A DNA stretch of 64,000 nt, taken from assembly GCA_963556495.2 (NCBI GenBank), contig OY747702.1, positions 9,803,193-9,867,192 of the forward strand, given 5' to 3'. Of the stretch, positions 34,561 through 46,373 are shown in pieces. Every line of letters starts with the position of its first letter. Positions within the stretch are counted from its first letter, which is position 1. The translations under genes were made by a program, and so were the position numbers. The DNA comes from Valencia hispanica. Lineage: Eukaryota; Chordata; Actinopteri; Cyprinodontiformes; Valenciidae. The notes under the pieces were generated by a model. It searched no databases. It was not told the DNA's origin and saw nothing but the letters and a program-made list of their open reading frames with translations.

Positions 34561-34625
34561 GAGATTATTGGGGTTACATTTGTCAGGTTTAGGATTTTTA
34601 GTCCACTCTCTGCTGACAATGACAT

Positions 34626-36318
34626 TCAATTCAATTCAATTTCAATTCAGTTTATTTATATAGCGCCAATTCACAACAGATGTCATCTCAAGGCACTTAA
34701 CAAGAAGTCATTTCAATACAATTATACAAACATTCCAATCAGTTAAAAAGTTTCCTATTTAAGGAATCCCAGCAGATTGCGTCAGTCATTGGCGTGAGGT
34801 TGGGCAGATTTCCAACCACAGCAATCCTTCAGCAATCCCTCATACTGAGCAAGCATGTAGCGACAGTGGAGAGGAAAAACTCCCCTTTAACAGGAAGAAA
34901 CCTCCAACAGAACCAGGCTCAGTAGGAGCGGCCATCTGCCACGACCGTCTGGGGGTTTGAGAAGACAGAGCAGAACACAGAAGGAACAGAAGATCCGATA
35001 TAAGAGAACTTTCTATGTTACAGAAAGTAAAAAGTTGATAACAGGACACAGTGGATTTCAGTTACTGAGAGGATCATCCCAGTCGATGACCCCCGTCCAA
35101 CAGGGCATTGCAGCCAAGCAGGATACCAGACCAGGTATATCTTCGATGGGGAGAAAAACACTGAGAGAAAACAAAGTTAACAGTCGAAATAACAGAATGT
35201 ACTGTAATACAACTGGAGAGTCGTAGGAGAAAAGGAAGTAGCAGAGTGAAGAAAATTGGTAAGTCTGTCCTCCAGCAGTCTAAGCCTATAGCAGCATAAC
35301 TACAGAGATAGCTCAGGATGACCTAAGCCACTCTAACCATAAGCTTTATCAAAAAGGAAAGTTTTAAGCCTGGCCTTAAAAGTAAACAGAGTGTCTGCCT
35401 CACGGACTAAAGCTGGGAGCTGGTTCCACAGGAGAGGAGCCTGATAACTAAAAGATCTGCCTCCCATTCTACTTTTAGAGATCCTAGGAACTACAAGTAA
35501 ACCTGCAGTCTGAGAGCGAAGTGCTCTTTTAGGAACATATGGAACAATTAGATCTCTGATGTATGATGGAGCTTGATTATTAAGGGCTTTGTATGTAAGA
35601 AGAAGGATCTTAAATTCTATTCTGGATTTAACAGGGAGCCAATGAAGGGAAGCTAAAACAGGAGAAATGTGATCTCTCTTTTTAATATTCATCAGAACTC
35701 TTGCTGCCGCATTTTGGATCAACTGAAGGCTTTTAATGGCATTTTGTGGACTTCCTGATAGTAAAGAATTACAGTAGTCCAGCCTTGAGGTAACAAATGC
35801 ATGGACTAGTTTCTCAGCATCACTCCTGGACAGGATGTTTCTAATTTTAGCAATATTCCGGAGGTGAAAGAAAGAAATCCTAGAAACCTGTTTAATATGG
35901 GATTTAAATGTCAAGTCTTGGTCAAAAATAACGCCGAGGTTCTTTACGTTATTACTGGGGGACAATTTAATGCCATCCAGATGAAGTGATTGACTAATCA
36001 GTTTCTGTTTAAGAACTTCTGGTCCAAAGACAGCAACTTCTGTCTTGTCAGAATTTAAAAGCAAAAAGTTTAGGGTCATCCATGCTTTTATGTCTTCCAG
36101 ACATGCCTGTAATCTACCTAACTGACTGGGTTCATCAGGATTTATGGATAAATATAGTTGTGTATCATCGGCATAGCTGTGGAAATTTATCCCATGCTGT
36201 CTAATGATTCTACCAATTGGAAGCATATATATGGTGAAAAGAATTGGTCCAAGGACAGAACCCTGTGGAACTCCACAAGTAACCCTTGAGAGTGAAGATG
36301 ATTTATCATTTAGATGAT
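34626..36318 (-). mobile_element. L2-like LINE, copy 3 (5'-truncated)
   Basis: The tail (TTCAATTCAATTTCAATTCA) is at the left and homology to copy 2 ends near ATGATTTATCATTTAGAT at 36318. The full 3' UTR and the C-terminal 60% of ORF2 are present. It sits between the endonuclease and ORF1 relics of an older LINE of the same strand. Confidence 0.9.
35333..36318 (-). pseudogene. L2 ORF2 fragment with unbroken frame (RT to C-terminus)
   Basis: About 328 codons of LINE sequence are open. They run from [20 protein letters not shown] through [13 protein letters not shown], the catalytic SYADDTQLYL box (YADD near 36164-36175), LNFLLLNSDKTEVAVFG and NLGVIFDQDLTFKSHIKQVS to the C-terminal RLKTFLFDKAYG. 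Neither of the one-base deletions found in copy 2 is present here, so this copy shows the ancestral frame. The apparent N-terminal MPYLIHYH comes from flanking DNA. With no endonuclease or RT fingers it cannot act alone. Confidence 0.9.
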
Positions 36319-36613
36319 AATGAATGAGGTAGGGCAAGGTCCAAGTCCAATATGTGAGTTACTGTTAAAATCAGAGCTGACTTCATAGGAGCAGGGACCA
36401 GCTGGATGTGGCAGAGAGGGCAGGGCAGCTGTGGTGGTGTGGCAGACAGAGGGGGGCGTGGACATGCCAGACTCATAGCCAGCATTACCCTGTCTTTTCA
36501 GGTGAACCCCAACTGCCCAAACAGTTAAACCCAGAAAATTTTAAAGTTGTGAATAAAACCAATTATCTGCATCACGGTGGCAGAGAGAAGCCAAGTGTTG
36601 AGAGAAAAGTCTG
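36319..36613. other. Remainder of the older LINE or flank
   Basis: No motif was read in this short stretch between L2 copy 3 and the ORF1 relic. By position it would be the ORF1-ORF2 junction of the older LINE. Confidence 0.3.
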
Positions 36614-37415
36614 CTAAATTGACCAATTCTTCAGCCAAAGATGGGAGTGGGACCAGAGATGAAAACAGACACGTGAGTTTTTTAAAAGACTAAAAAGGTG
36701 GATAAAATCATGCTTCAGGAGCTCAGACTGCTGCCTGTGAATGTTAATTGGTGCCAACGTGAATGACAACTTTACTTGCATGTGTGGAGTTGAATGAGAT
36801 CGAGGATCTTTTCTGCGATGTCCATCACAGTAGTTCACTGTCTTGGACTTGCTGTACAGTATGTCAGGCAAAGAAGCATTCCCAGGACTGCAGCGATGTG
36901 TGTTCAGTGCCGTGGGCTTGTTCCGTGGGTTCGGGGTGAAGTGGAGCAATTCTCTGCAAGTTCCAGCTCCGGTCCGGGGTTTGGCGCAATGTGGAGGGCT
37001 GCGGGAGTCGGACTGCTGCGTCAACTGCTGGGAGAGATTGAGTGGTGAGCCTGCGGAGCGATAGGGGCCAGGGACTGTCAGTGGAGAAACGTCCGGGTAC
37101 AGGGCACTGTATTTGTTAATGGCAGGCAGGTTTGTTCTCCTTTGCAGCAAAAGTCACATGGGCATTTGGCATCCCAAGTCTGTTTGGAAATACAGCAGTA
37201 GACCCAGTCTCCACAACTTCACCGGGCTGGTAAGGGATTGTGTCAGCCAGCTGAGCACTACTGGCAGCAGAGAGAGTCTGGCCCAGGATAATGTCCACAT
37301 TGGGCTCATGCTCTAGGATTTGGTCCAGAGTTGTAATCCTCTGCTCTAGTTCGAGAACTTTCTGACTGAGCTTGATACAGCTATCACACCCAGGGCTGCA
37401 GGCAAGTGAAGGCAT
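36614..37415 (-). pseudogene. LINE ORF1 relic (coiled coil and esterase-like domain)
   Basis: The start at 37415 reads MPSLACSPGCDSCIKLSQKV, then LELEQRITTLDQILEHEP, a short heptad-like coiled coil. A second frame (from about 37150) continues to SKSKTVNYCDGHRRKD and, near 36770-36700, HVGTN-like sequence decayed to KLSFTLAPINIHRQQSELLK. The last piece matches the part of fish LINE ORF1 esterases (SGNH fold) around the G-T-N-D block followed by RQQSE.L. ORF1 proteins of this kind bind the LINE RNA. The Asn/Asp of the block are lost, and frameshifts make it a pseudogene. Confidence 0.6.
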
Positions 37416-37495
37416 GGTGGGGGGAGAGAAGTGTTGTGCAGCAGTGTTGTGCAGCAGATAGGTAGGATTTGGCTATGATTAAATATGATCATATC

Positions 37496-37530
37496 TTATT
37501 AATAATTGCCTGGGGCAATTATTAATAAGT
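37496..37530. repeat. Perfect 16-bp hairpin
   Basis: CTTATTAATAATTGCC and its exact complement are separated by TGG. A 12-bp palindrome (ATATGATCATAT, from about 37484) and a 13-bp tandem duplication (GTGTTGTGCAGCA, from about 37432) lie just upstream. I could not assign it to an element. Confidence 0.8.
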
Positions 37531-38694
37531 TTAATAATTTTATGTAAAATTTACCAAGTTTAGGGGCACCATCCTGGTGGATTCCAGGAACATTTATATA
37601 TATAGACAAATTGTTCAGTTTATGTTTATGATGATGATGATAATTAAACAATAGATGAAGGAATAAGTTCTTACTCTGTGGACATTAATTGTACGCATCA
37701 CTCCAAGTAATCCCAGACAACTTCTCTTTAATTAAGGGGACTTTATTTAGAAAATAAAAAATCCCATCTATTCTAAAGCATGCAAAAATTACTACAGATC
37801 TTAGACAACAATAATAGGTGAACATTAAACACAATTAACATGAAATGAATCAGTGAGAACATCTGAGGGTGGCCCTCACTCCAGGGGACTCAAATCACAG
37901 ATAGCCTGTGGGACAAAGTCATAAATCTCAGTTCTGTGCCAAGATGGAGGGGAGCACATGTAGTGTAAGGAGAAAAAGGGCCATAAACTAGCTTTCGCTA
38001 AAATGGACAGAGCACATGGGCTGAAGCGTCCATGTGGAAGGTCTCTGCTTTAGCAACAGACTAAAGAACAATGGAGTTAACCTTTCAGCTAAGACCAGCT
38101 AACGCAGGCCGGACCGAGCCCGACTCTGCCGCCTGGGTGATCAGGGAGCGAGAGAGAGAGAGAAAGAGAGAGGAAAAGAGAGGAAGGAAAAAGAAAGAAA
38201 GGCGTGATCCGCTTAGGATAAAACAAACCGTTTCAAATACAGCAATTACAGCTCAAACTTATGTGTGCGGCGACGCAAAAATGAGCAAACAGGTACAGCG
38301 CTTAAAAACACTTTAAACCAACAATGAACGAGATCTAACTCGTTAAAACTCTGTTTCTCTATTTATCTCCGCCCAGACACAATATTAGTATAAATAAACC
38401 GGTTCAGTCCTACTTTGCTTTAAAGGAGGTCCAGTCCACTAGGAGGAGAGCGAATTGTGTCCGTAGTTGAGCAATAAAAGCAAGAGTTATATAAAAAAAA
38501 AAAAAATTGTACAGGATTTAGGGACCGTGTGGCCCAAAGGCAGGCTGGCTGGCCTGTAGGTCGATGTCTAACGAACTGTCTTGGAACAGTTATGATATAG
38601 CTCAAACTAGATACACGAACCAAATGAGCATTTCGAAGCTTTCTCTCTGAAACTTCTGGCTGGAGAACAGTTTGAAAATGTTTCGACTCCCACT
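37531..38694. other. No gene recognised
   Basis: Contains a (GAT)n-like run near 37628 and a GA-rich run at 38150-38200. It may be the transcribed part of an unrecognised element whose promoter-like region is at 38695-38758. Confidence 0.35.
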
Positions 38695-38758
38695 CTTATA
38701 GCCCCTTTGGCCGTGATGTCATCGCCGATGTCACCATGGATGGTCATGGACCAATAGG
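38695..38758 (-). promoter_or_regulatory. CCAAT and TATA promoter-like region
   Basis: Read on the minus strand, CCTATTGGTCC (38750-38759) holds an inverted CCAAT box. A TGACATCA CRE-like site (near 38714) follows, then GGGGCTATAAGAGTGGGAG with a TATA box at about 38695-38702. The CCAAT-to-TATA distance is about 50-60 bp, normal for vertebrate and retroviral promoters. No coding sequence is recognised downstream, so this might be an LTR of an unknown element; that is inference. Confidence 0.4.
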
Positions 38759-38759
38759 A

Positions 38760-40365
38760 GTGTGTTGGGAGTCACTGCTAGGATTGCTGGGAAATGTGGT
38801 CTGCTCAGTCTATCTTTGAAATAGCTCCCAGCCATCCAAAAGTCTGTTCAGTTCATCTTATGAGAAAGGTAATCACAACAGAAGTAAAAACACCCGAATG
38901 AAGCATCTGATGATTTTTTAAAAAGTCCACAGAGCGATGTTAAAAAGCAAGGTGCAGCTATGATTCCCAGTCTTTTATCGAAAAACTGGAGATCACACAG
39001 AAGACTTGAGCTTTACCAAGACCATTTAACACTTAGGCACCAAAGATCTGACAGCCAGGTCCTTATATCCTCAGCCAGTGAGGTGCAGCAAGGTGGCTCC
39101 GCCCCCGGCTTAATGGACAGGGTCCTCAGCTCACCCAGGTCCTCTGGTGGAAAACTCCAGAAAGGTGGAGGAAGCAGACAGAGACAGAACAAACACAGAC
39201 AAACACCCCAGAGTCCTAACAAAGAGATTGTCTTGGCAGAGAAAATTAGTTTAGGATAAAACAATCTAAACCTTGTTCTTTTCATTGTTGACCTTTGAAC
39301 TGTGCCAGGCCAGAGGAGGCCTAGAACAAGCCTGGAGCTAAGGCTATCAGTGATTTAAACTTTATTCCAGTAAGTGGTTTGAGCATTAATAATCTGGTAA
39401 TGCGAGCGTATTCTGTTTTATTGGTATTTTTCTTTTCTCCTTAAACTGCATAAAATACTGTAGGTCTGCATAGTCCTTAAAAACATGCTATTGTATAATT
39501 ATGTCAGTTATGTCAGCTGCTTGTCGAAAAGGTTGTTGATTTCTAATTCAGCAAATTATTTAATAAAATATTACTCTATCAAAATAATATTTTTATCTTC
39601 ACGTCTGCTCTGTGAACTGATCATGCAGGGATTGCAGGTGATTAAAGCTCATGGGCCTCATTCCAGAAACTATTGTCTTCTTAGGATAAACCTCGGTATT
39701 TAAGCATACATGTTCGCACTGAACTGCAATATCACTGCACAATGATTTTGGTTATTTGCAATAACTGAGACTGGTAGCTATTTGGCTTTTATTTCCTGAT
39801 GATCAGGTGGTGCCCCGACTCGGTAATTATGACCTAGATTACTATTTTAGTTATTAAGTGCCTTTGGCAGTTATTAATAGTTAGTCATAACCAAATCTAT
39901 GGTTGCCCAACATTAGGGTCGGTATAGGGCAACTAGAAGCTTTGCCACCAGTAAACGGGTACAGGCAATAGACTGCCTGCCCATCCTCGGGCAAAAACAA
40001 ACACACAGTCACACCTAAGGTCAGTTTATTGCTGCATTTTTTGGGACTGTGGTCAAAACCTTGAAAACACCCTCTTATGCAAAATCAAAAACACAACAAA
40101 CTGGGAAAGCTCTAGCTGAGATTCAATCTTAACACCTTCTCGCTGTTAGATTGCAACACTAACCTACTGTCCACCACACAACCCCTTATTAGTAGCAAAT
40201 GCAAGAGCTGAAGATCAGTGATGCTGCATGGTGTACATATACTGTATTTCCCCTACATACTTGTAAAAAGCATATGCCTGTTATAAAATACCCACCTACA
40301 ACATGCTGACAGAGAAGACCATTTAATAGCATATTTGCTCTAAAATAATGCTCAACAAGGCTTAC
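38760..40365. other. No gene recognised
   Basis: Unique-looking DNA. Open frames of up to 99 codons show no motif. A low-complexity stretch reading RSSGGKLQKGGGSRQRQNKH (39050-39250) is probably chance. Confidence 0.35.
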
Positions 40366-40460
40366 CTTTTGCAGATCTTCTTCAGTGACTCAGTGCACAC
40401 AAAGCCATTAATCACATTGTCAAAGCTTATTCCCTTGACAAGGTCAGTTGCACTGGCTGG
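40366..40460 (-). CDS. Candidate internal exon of an unidentified host gene
   Basis: On the minus strand a pyrimidine-rich tract (CTGTCTTTATTCTCTAG) is followed by 95 bp and then by AAAAG|GTAAGC, a near-ideal 5' splice site. Frame 1 is open throughout (31 codons plus two bases) while both other forward frames contain stops. The peptide includes ASATDLVKGISFDNV and GFVCTESLKKICK, with a balanced composition unlike the transposon relics around it. I do not recognise the protein. If real, the gene runs right to left with large transposon-filled introns; other exons were not found. The evidence is splice signals plus an open frame only. Confidence 0.5.
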
Positions 40461-41390
40461 CTAGAGAATAAAGACAGATACTTTGTCATTTTACTCCTAT
40501 TCCAAAGGCTCTTTATTTGTTAATATTTACTAAAGAATTGGTAAAGTCGACTTCCACCATTTTGAAGATTGACTTACTTTCCAACAAGCTCACAGTGATA
40601 GGACATCTTTCTGCTACCAGTAAGGGAACTATTAAGAAGAATAACCTTAAAGAAACCCACTTTCCTTAAATCCTAGGTCTCTTTTTGGGATTAAAAGGGT
40701 GTGATAGCTGTATCATTAAAAATCAACACTCACATTACTGATTGTGAATAAATGAATAAGGCACTCAATGAAAAATGGGGGGAGGAACATTTTCTTTTGG
40801 CTAAAAAATTTTACTTTGTACTGTTTGCGAGCGCCGCTCAGTACGGGGTGAGAAGGAGAGAAACAGGTAGAACATTCTGAGTTGTTTTACTGTTTTAGAA
40901 AACAAACCCGCCGCAGCAAACGGTACATTATATTACCTGCAGCTATTTACTACTGAAGCAACACTAAACTCCTATGAACAAGTAAAAAACATGAAAAATT
41001 ATAAATACGAAAGCAACAAAGACATAAAAAAGGATCCTGTGTTAAGCATGTTACGTCTGTCCTGCTTCAAAAATGATTTCCTTTGAAAAACAGAGTTGAA
41101 GTCTGTTAATCTAAATAATATGTAATTGTATGTGAAGAAGTTCTGCAGAGTTTGAGGATTTTGGGTTTTAATAAGCTCCTCCTAATGAATCTTCCTCAGG
41201 AAAAACAAAAACATAAAAACTTCTCATGATTATATAACATGGTTGTAAATATGTATACATGTGGATATATACAGCAGAGGCTGTGCTAGACTTTCCGTCA
41301 TTTTGACTGACGGGATCCAAGAAATGCTGTCATAAACTATTAACCAAGTTTTGAAATTATAATAGTGACATTTTCAATAGTATTTAATTT
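40461..41390. other. No gene recognised (probable intron)
   Basis: AT-rich DNA upstream of the candidate exon. A short hairpin (CCGTCATTTTGACTGACGG) lies near 41296. Confidence 0.4.
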
Positions 41391-41394
41391 CAAT

Positions 41395-41400
<6 letters not shown>

Positions 41401-41488
<88 letters not shown>
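41401..41488 (+). repeat. (TA)n microsatellite, 88 bp
   Basis: About 44 uninterrupted TA dinucleotides grown from the TTTATATA of the L2 tail. It has replaced the ATAGCGCCAATTCACAACAG segment still present in copies 3 and 5. Confidence 0.97.
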
Positions 41489-41490
<2 letters not shown>

Positions 41491-42234
41491 CACTTTACAA
41501 GAAAAGGCATTTCATTTTAATCATATATGGATTCCAATCAGTTTAATGCAGACTATTTGATGCAGACTTCCAACCACAGCGTTCGCTCAGCAGTCCCTCA
41601 TACTGAGCAAGCATGTAGGGATAGTGGAGAGGAAAAACTCCCCTTTAGCAGGAAGAAACCTCCAGCAGAACCAGAACCAGAACCTGGCTCAGTACAAGCG
41701 GCCGTCTACCACGATTGTCTGGGGGTTCAAGAGTACTTTCTAGATTAAAGAAAGTAAAAAGTTGATAACAGGACACGGGGAACGAACAGTTACTGGGAGC
41801 TTCATCCCATTCGATGCCCCCTTCACCAGGGCATTGCAGGATACCAGACCAGGTGTAGCTTCTATAGAGAGAAAAACACTAAGAGAAAAAGTTAACGGTT
41901 GAAATAACAGGAAATAATACAACTGGAGAGTAGTAGAAGAGAAAAGTAGTAGAGTGAAGAAAAGTAGTCAGTCTGTCCTCCAACAGTCTAAGCCTATAGC
42001 AGCATAACTACAGAGATAGCTCAGGATGACATAAGCCACTCCAACTATAAGCTTTATCAAAAAGCAAAGTTTTAAGCCTTTTTTAATATTCATCAGAACT
42101 CTTCCTGCAGCATTTTAGATCAACTGAAGACTTTTAATTATATTCTGTGGACTTCCTTATAGTAAAGAATTACAATAGACCAGCCTTGAGGTTACAAATG
42201 GATTGACTAGTTTTCATCACTCCTGGAAAGAATG

Positions 42235-42540
42235 GTAAATGGCCTGTGTTTGTATAGAGCTTTTTCTATCAGAGGACCACAAAACTTTACTCTCCATTCA
42301 GTCATTCACAACCTGATGGTGGCAAGCTACTACATTGTAGCCACAGCTGCTCTGGGGCACAGTGATAGAGGTGAGGCTGTTGGACACAGGTGCCATCGGG
42401 CCCTCGGACCACCAGCAGCAGGCAACAGTGTGAAGTGTCTTGCCTAAGGACACAACCACCAAAATGGACAGAGCAGGGATTTGAACTGGCAACCCACCGA
42501 TTATGGGACAAATTCCTACCACCTGAGCCACAGTTGCCCC
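42235..42540 (-). mobile_element. tRNA-derived SINE inside L2 copy 4
   Basis: Read on the minus strand the right end starts GGGGCAACTGTGGCTCAGGT. TGGCTCAGGTGG fits a tRNA A box, and about 30 nt later CCAGTTCAAATCC fits a B box, together an internal RNA polymerase III promoter. The body continues through CTTAGGCAAGACACTTCACA to a tail reading CTATACAAACACAGGCCATT, a LINE-like end probably used for trans-mobilisation. LINE sequence resumes directly on both sides (ACTCCTGGAAAG at left, ATGTTTCTAATTTTAGC at right), with a possible short AATG duplication. Confidence 0.8.
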
Positions 42541-43660
42541 AAATGTTTCTAATTTTAGCAATATACTGAAGGTGAAAGAAGGAAATCCAAGAAAGTAGTT
42601 TAATATGGTATTTAAATGTCATGTCTTGGTCAAAAATAACACAGAGGTTCTTTACGTTATTAATGGAGGCCAACTTAATGCCATTTAGATGAAGTGATTG
42701 ACTAAGCAGTTTCTCTTTCAGAGCTTCTGGTCCAAATATGACAACTTCTGTCTTGTCAGAATTTATATGCAGAAAGTTCAGAGTCATCCATGTTTTCTTC
42801 CAGACATGCCTGTAATCTACCTAACTGACTGGATTCATCAGGATTTATAGATAAATATAGTTGTTTATCATCAGCATAACTGTGGTAATTTATCCCATGC
42901 TGTCTGATGATTTTACCAATTGGAACCATATATATAGTGAAAAGAATTGGTCCAAGCACAGAATCCTGTGGAACTCCACAGGTAACCCTTGAGTATAAAG
43001 AAAATGTATCATTAAGATGAACAAACTGGAATCTGTCAGACAAATTTGTTTGTTAAACCAGCCTAGTGCTGTTCCTTTGATCCCTGCAACATGTTCAAGC
43101 CTTTCTAAGAGAATATTATGATCGACTGTGTCAAAAGCAGCACTGAGATCTAACATAACCAGAACAAAGTCTGTTATCTGAGGCCATGAGAATATCATTA
43201 GTAACCTTTACCAGTGCTGTTTCAGTGCTATGATGAGCTCTAAAACCTGACTGAAACTCAGTCTTTACTGTTTAGATGCTCACAGACTTAATTAGTAACT
43301 ATTTTCTCAAGGATTTTAGATAAGAAAGGAAGGCTAGATATAGGTCTGTAATTAACTAAGTCATCTTGATCAAGCGAAGGTTTCCTGAGGAAAGGTTTAA
43401 TTACAGCAATCTTAAATTCCTGTGGTACGTATCCGTTTAATGATAGATTCATCATATCTAAAATGCATCATATCTAAAATGGGGCCAGTAACCAAAGGGA
43501 ACACTTCCTTAAATAATTTGGTTGGGATTGGGTCCAACATACAAGTTAAAGGTTTAGATGAGGCTAATATTTTTGATAATTCCGAAAGCTCGACTGAATC
43601 AAAACAGTCCAAACACAAATGAGGTTTTGCAGTTCTCTACGAAGCTGCCTCACTTACTTA

Positions 43661-44389
43661 ATATGCTGTCAGCTCCCGGACCGTGAGATGCACTGGGTAT
43701 GGTATACAAGTCTGAGATGACGCTCAGATGCTCTCATGGGGATCTTTCTTTGATTGATTTTAGTTACCTCCACCCTGTGCATAAAGTTGACAATGTCTGC
43801 GCATCTGCACCAAGTGGTCAGGAGTATGAATTGCAATCCGTCAAAATGGCAGATGGTCTTCAGCTTTTTCCATTCACCGTATATAAACATGGTCAAAGAT
43901 GGAAAACATTGAATTACAACAGACTAGATATAGAGTGTTTTTACAGAAGAGGAAAGCAAACTTGAATTAGTGCTAATATGCAGGGTATCAATCTACTTCA
44001 ATGTAGATGCATGTAAACAGTTTGTGTCCAGGATGTGTGGGGTCTGCAGCGATGTTAGCTTATCTTTTCCTCAGCCTAGACCTGTACAGATCCTGATTTT
44101 CTCTGCAGACCTAATTGTTCCCTACAGTCTGGATGAGTCAAACCACACATTGATGGATGAACACAGGACGGACTGAATAATGTGATAGTGATAATGTGTC
44201 CAAGAGAAACAAGGACTTCCCAACCCCAACGCCAACATTAAAAGTGTTTTAAAAGTTATTAATTACAAACCATTATTTGCACAAATTAACAGCAATCTTA
44301 GGTGTTTGTTCTCATCTTTCTTGTTTTACACTGTAGGCTATATAAGACCATTTTATTTTTACCTTTTGTATTTTAGAATTGTGATGTTT
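43661..44389. other. No gene recognised
   Basis: An 88-codon open frame at 43699-43965 (plus) shows no known motif. The remainder is AT-rich. Confidence 0.35.
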
Positions 44390-45300
44390 ACAAATACAAT
44401 GTTGGTAACCTCAGCAGAGACAAAATTGTGAGGACCTTGCGCGGTCCTGGATCCCAGTTTGGAACCACTGTAATACATGACCAGCAGCTCCTGTAGTAGG
44501 TTGTTCTTCTTGCCACAGGAGGTACAGTCTCTGGTAGGCCTTCTTTTGAACAGTGTCTAAGTGTGAGGACCATCTCCAGTCCAGACAAAAGGTGGTTCCT
44601 AGGAACCGGAAGAGAACTTTCATAGACACAATGCTGTTGAGGGCACGCATGATGGTAAGGGTGTTCTCCAGAAGTCCACTGTAATCTCCACCGTCTGGAG
44701 CTGGTTAAGCTCCTGCTGTTTCTGACTGCACACGTGAACTGTCACTGTCCAGGATCAGACAAGTGACAGTGGCGTCGTAATCAGGCAAACTGTTTCTGCT
44801 CAGTAAACTGGCCAATATATAAATTTTTTAAGATAATAAAAACAGAGCTACATGCTAAACATATGACAAACATCATTTCTCTAACATCTCAGTTTATTTT
44901 TAACCGTCAGTGAAGGAATTGAGTTGCCACGGCAATTGAAAATAGTTTCACTCCCCCTTAGGTGGGTAATTCAGTTCAGTTCAATTCAATTCAAAATTAC
45001 TTTATTAATCCCAAAGGGAAATTAAATGTTGTTGTAACTCATTATCAAAGTTTCTTCATAGATTTGTTGTAGATGCTGATGGCTGTGGGTAGGGATGATC
45101 TCTTGTAGAGCTCTGCAGATCTGAAGAAGCCTCTGACTGAAGACGCTCTGTAGTTGTATGACAGTCTGATGTAGGGTAGAGGATGCTCAGGGTTGTCCAT
45201 AATCTTCGTTTTATGAATAATCCTTTTTTGTACACTAAACTCCCGAGGGTCCTCAGCATCTAACCTGTTTGCCAACAATCTCACATTGCCCAATATGATT
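44390..45300 (-). mobile_element. Rex1-like LINE fragment
   Basis: On the minus strand 44600-44470 reads LDWRWSSHLDTVQKKAYQRL YL in part, the post-RT segment of Rex1-type proteins (hydrophobic LDW, then KKA..RLY.L). At 44965-45025 the plus strand shows AATTCAAAATTACTTTATTA then ATCCCAAAGGGAAATT, the Rex1 3' end. An 82-codon frame at 45045-45293 (minus) just upstream of that tail reads GFFRSAELYKRSSLPTAISI, the C-terminal end of the ORF. The order suggests two overlapping or rearranged copies. All pieces are degenerate. Confidence 0.65.
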
Positions 45301-46373
45301 GAGGGAGATGGTTTGAAATTCCTCCTTTTCTCTCTCCTCTTCGCCCCTGCTCTAGATCTATAGCGTCTCCTTTTTAAGTCATCAGGGTTTTGTGGCTACA
45401 GTTGAGGTATTATTTGAGCTTTTGTGATGTTAATCAGCTGCTCCCAGTTGTAAACTACCTTGTTGCCATGGTTATGCATCATAACAAATGTCCAAAAATA
45501 AAATAAAAAGTAGCAAAAGTCCTTCCAGCTGCACAGCATTCAAAACCAGAGAGAAAAATAATGTTTCTACTAGAAATGGAGGAATAAAAGTAAAATAAAA
45601 TTTAAAAAAATCAGGACAAATGTAACAGAGCTACTCCAACATGCTGCCACCTTGAGCGGCGCAATTCCGGAATGTTCCTTTTAGAATGCGTCCATCATAC
45701 AATAAGCAAACAGTTTGCAACACAGACAGAATCTGTAAACACTCATTAGCTTATCATGTAGCATGGCCACCATCCCTGGCTGGTCAACATTCTGGAGCCT
45801 GCTTCCCACAGAGAGCATTGTAGTCAGGAAAATGGGACAATGCCAGTCTACTAGATAAACACACAGTCTCCATGTTTGCTGGGCTCTTTAGCCAGAGATA
45901 GAATCCCCCCTATAGAATAAAATTGACAGAAATTGTTAGACTAGCTTGACTTTCAGTTTGCATATTTGTTGTCTGACATCCAGACATATCTAAGGATTTC
46001 TCTGGATGGCATCCAGTCTTGTGGGAACTGAAATGAAAACTGGAACCTTGATGATCTGAATGGCAACAAAGGAAAATACTGCTAATGTGCCTGTAAACAT
46101 TGATTTAATTCTACTAGTTATTCTGTGTCTAATACATTTTATTTGCATATCAACTGTGTTTTAGTAAGTTTTTAACATTTACTGTTTATAACAATAGAGC
46201 AGCAATTTGGCATTGCTGAAACTTAAATTCAGGAACAGCAGATTTTTCCCTCTTCCCTGAGAGTGGTTTGAAACATCGAGATGTACCTGAAGAGCACAAC
46301 AGCGAAGTGCCCTGGGGAGCAGGCAGGTGTATTCCAAAGCATGATGGGTGCTTTATACTTTCTTTTCCTCCAG

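Larger units (their letters stand above)
41391..43660 (-). mobile_element. L2-like LINE, copy 4 (diverged, twice interrupted)
   Basis: Homology to copy 2 runs from the 3' tail (left) to the region before the RT fingers (right, near 43655). It is more diverged than copies 1-3. The tail region is replaced by an 88-bp (TA)n tract, and a SINE is inserted at 42235-42540. RT pieces read on the minus strand: [20 protein letters not shown] near 43110, [19 protein letters not shown] near 42960 and SYADDKQLYL near 42880. They lie in several frames. Confidence 0.88.

Noticed and set aside
42490..42540. tRNA-like A and B boxes as a tRNA gene
   Set aside because: No cloverleaf closes, and the sequence continues into a SINE body with a LINE-like tail.
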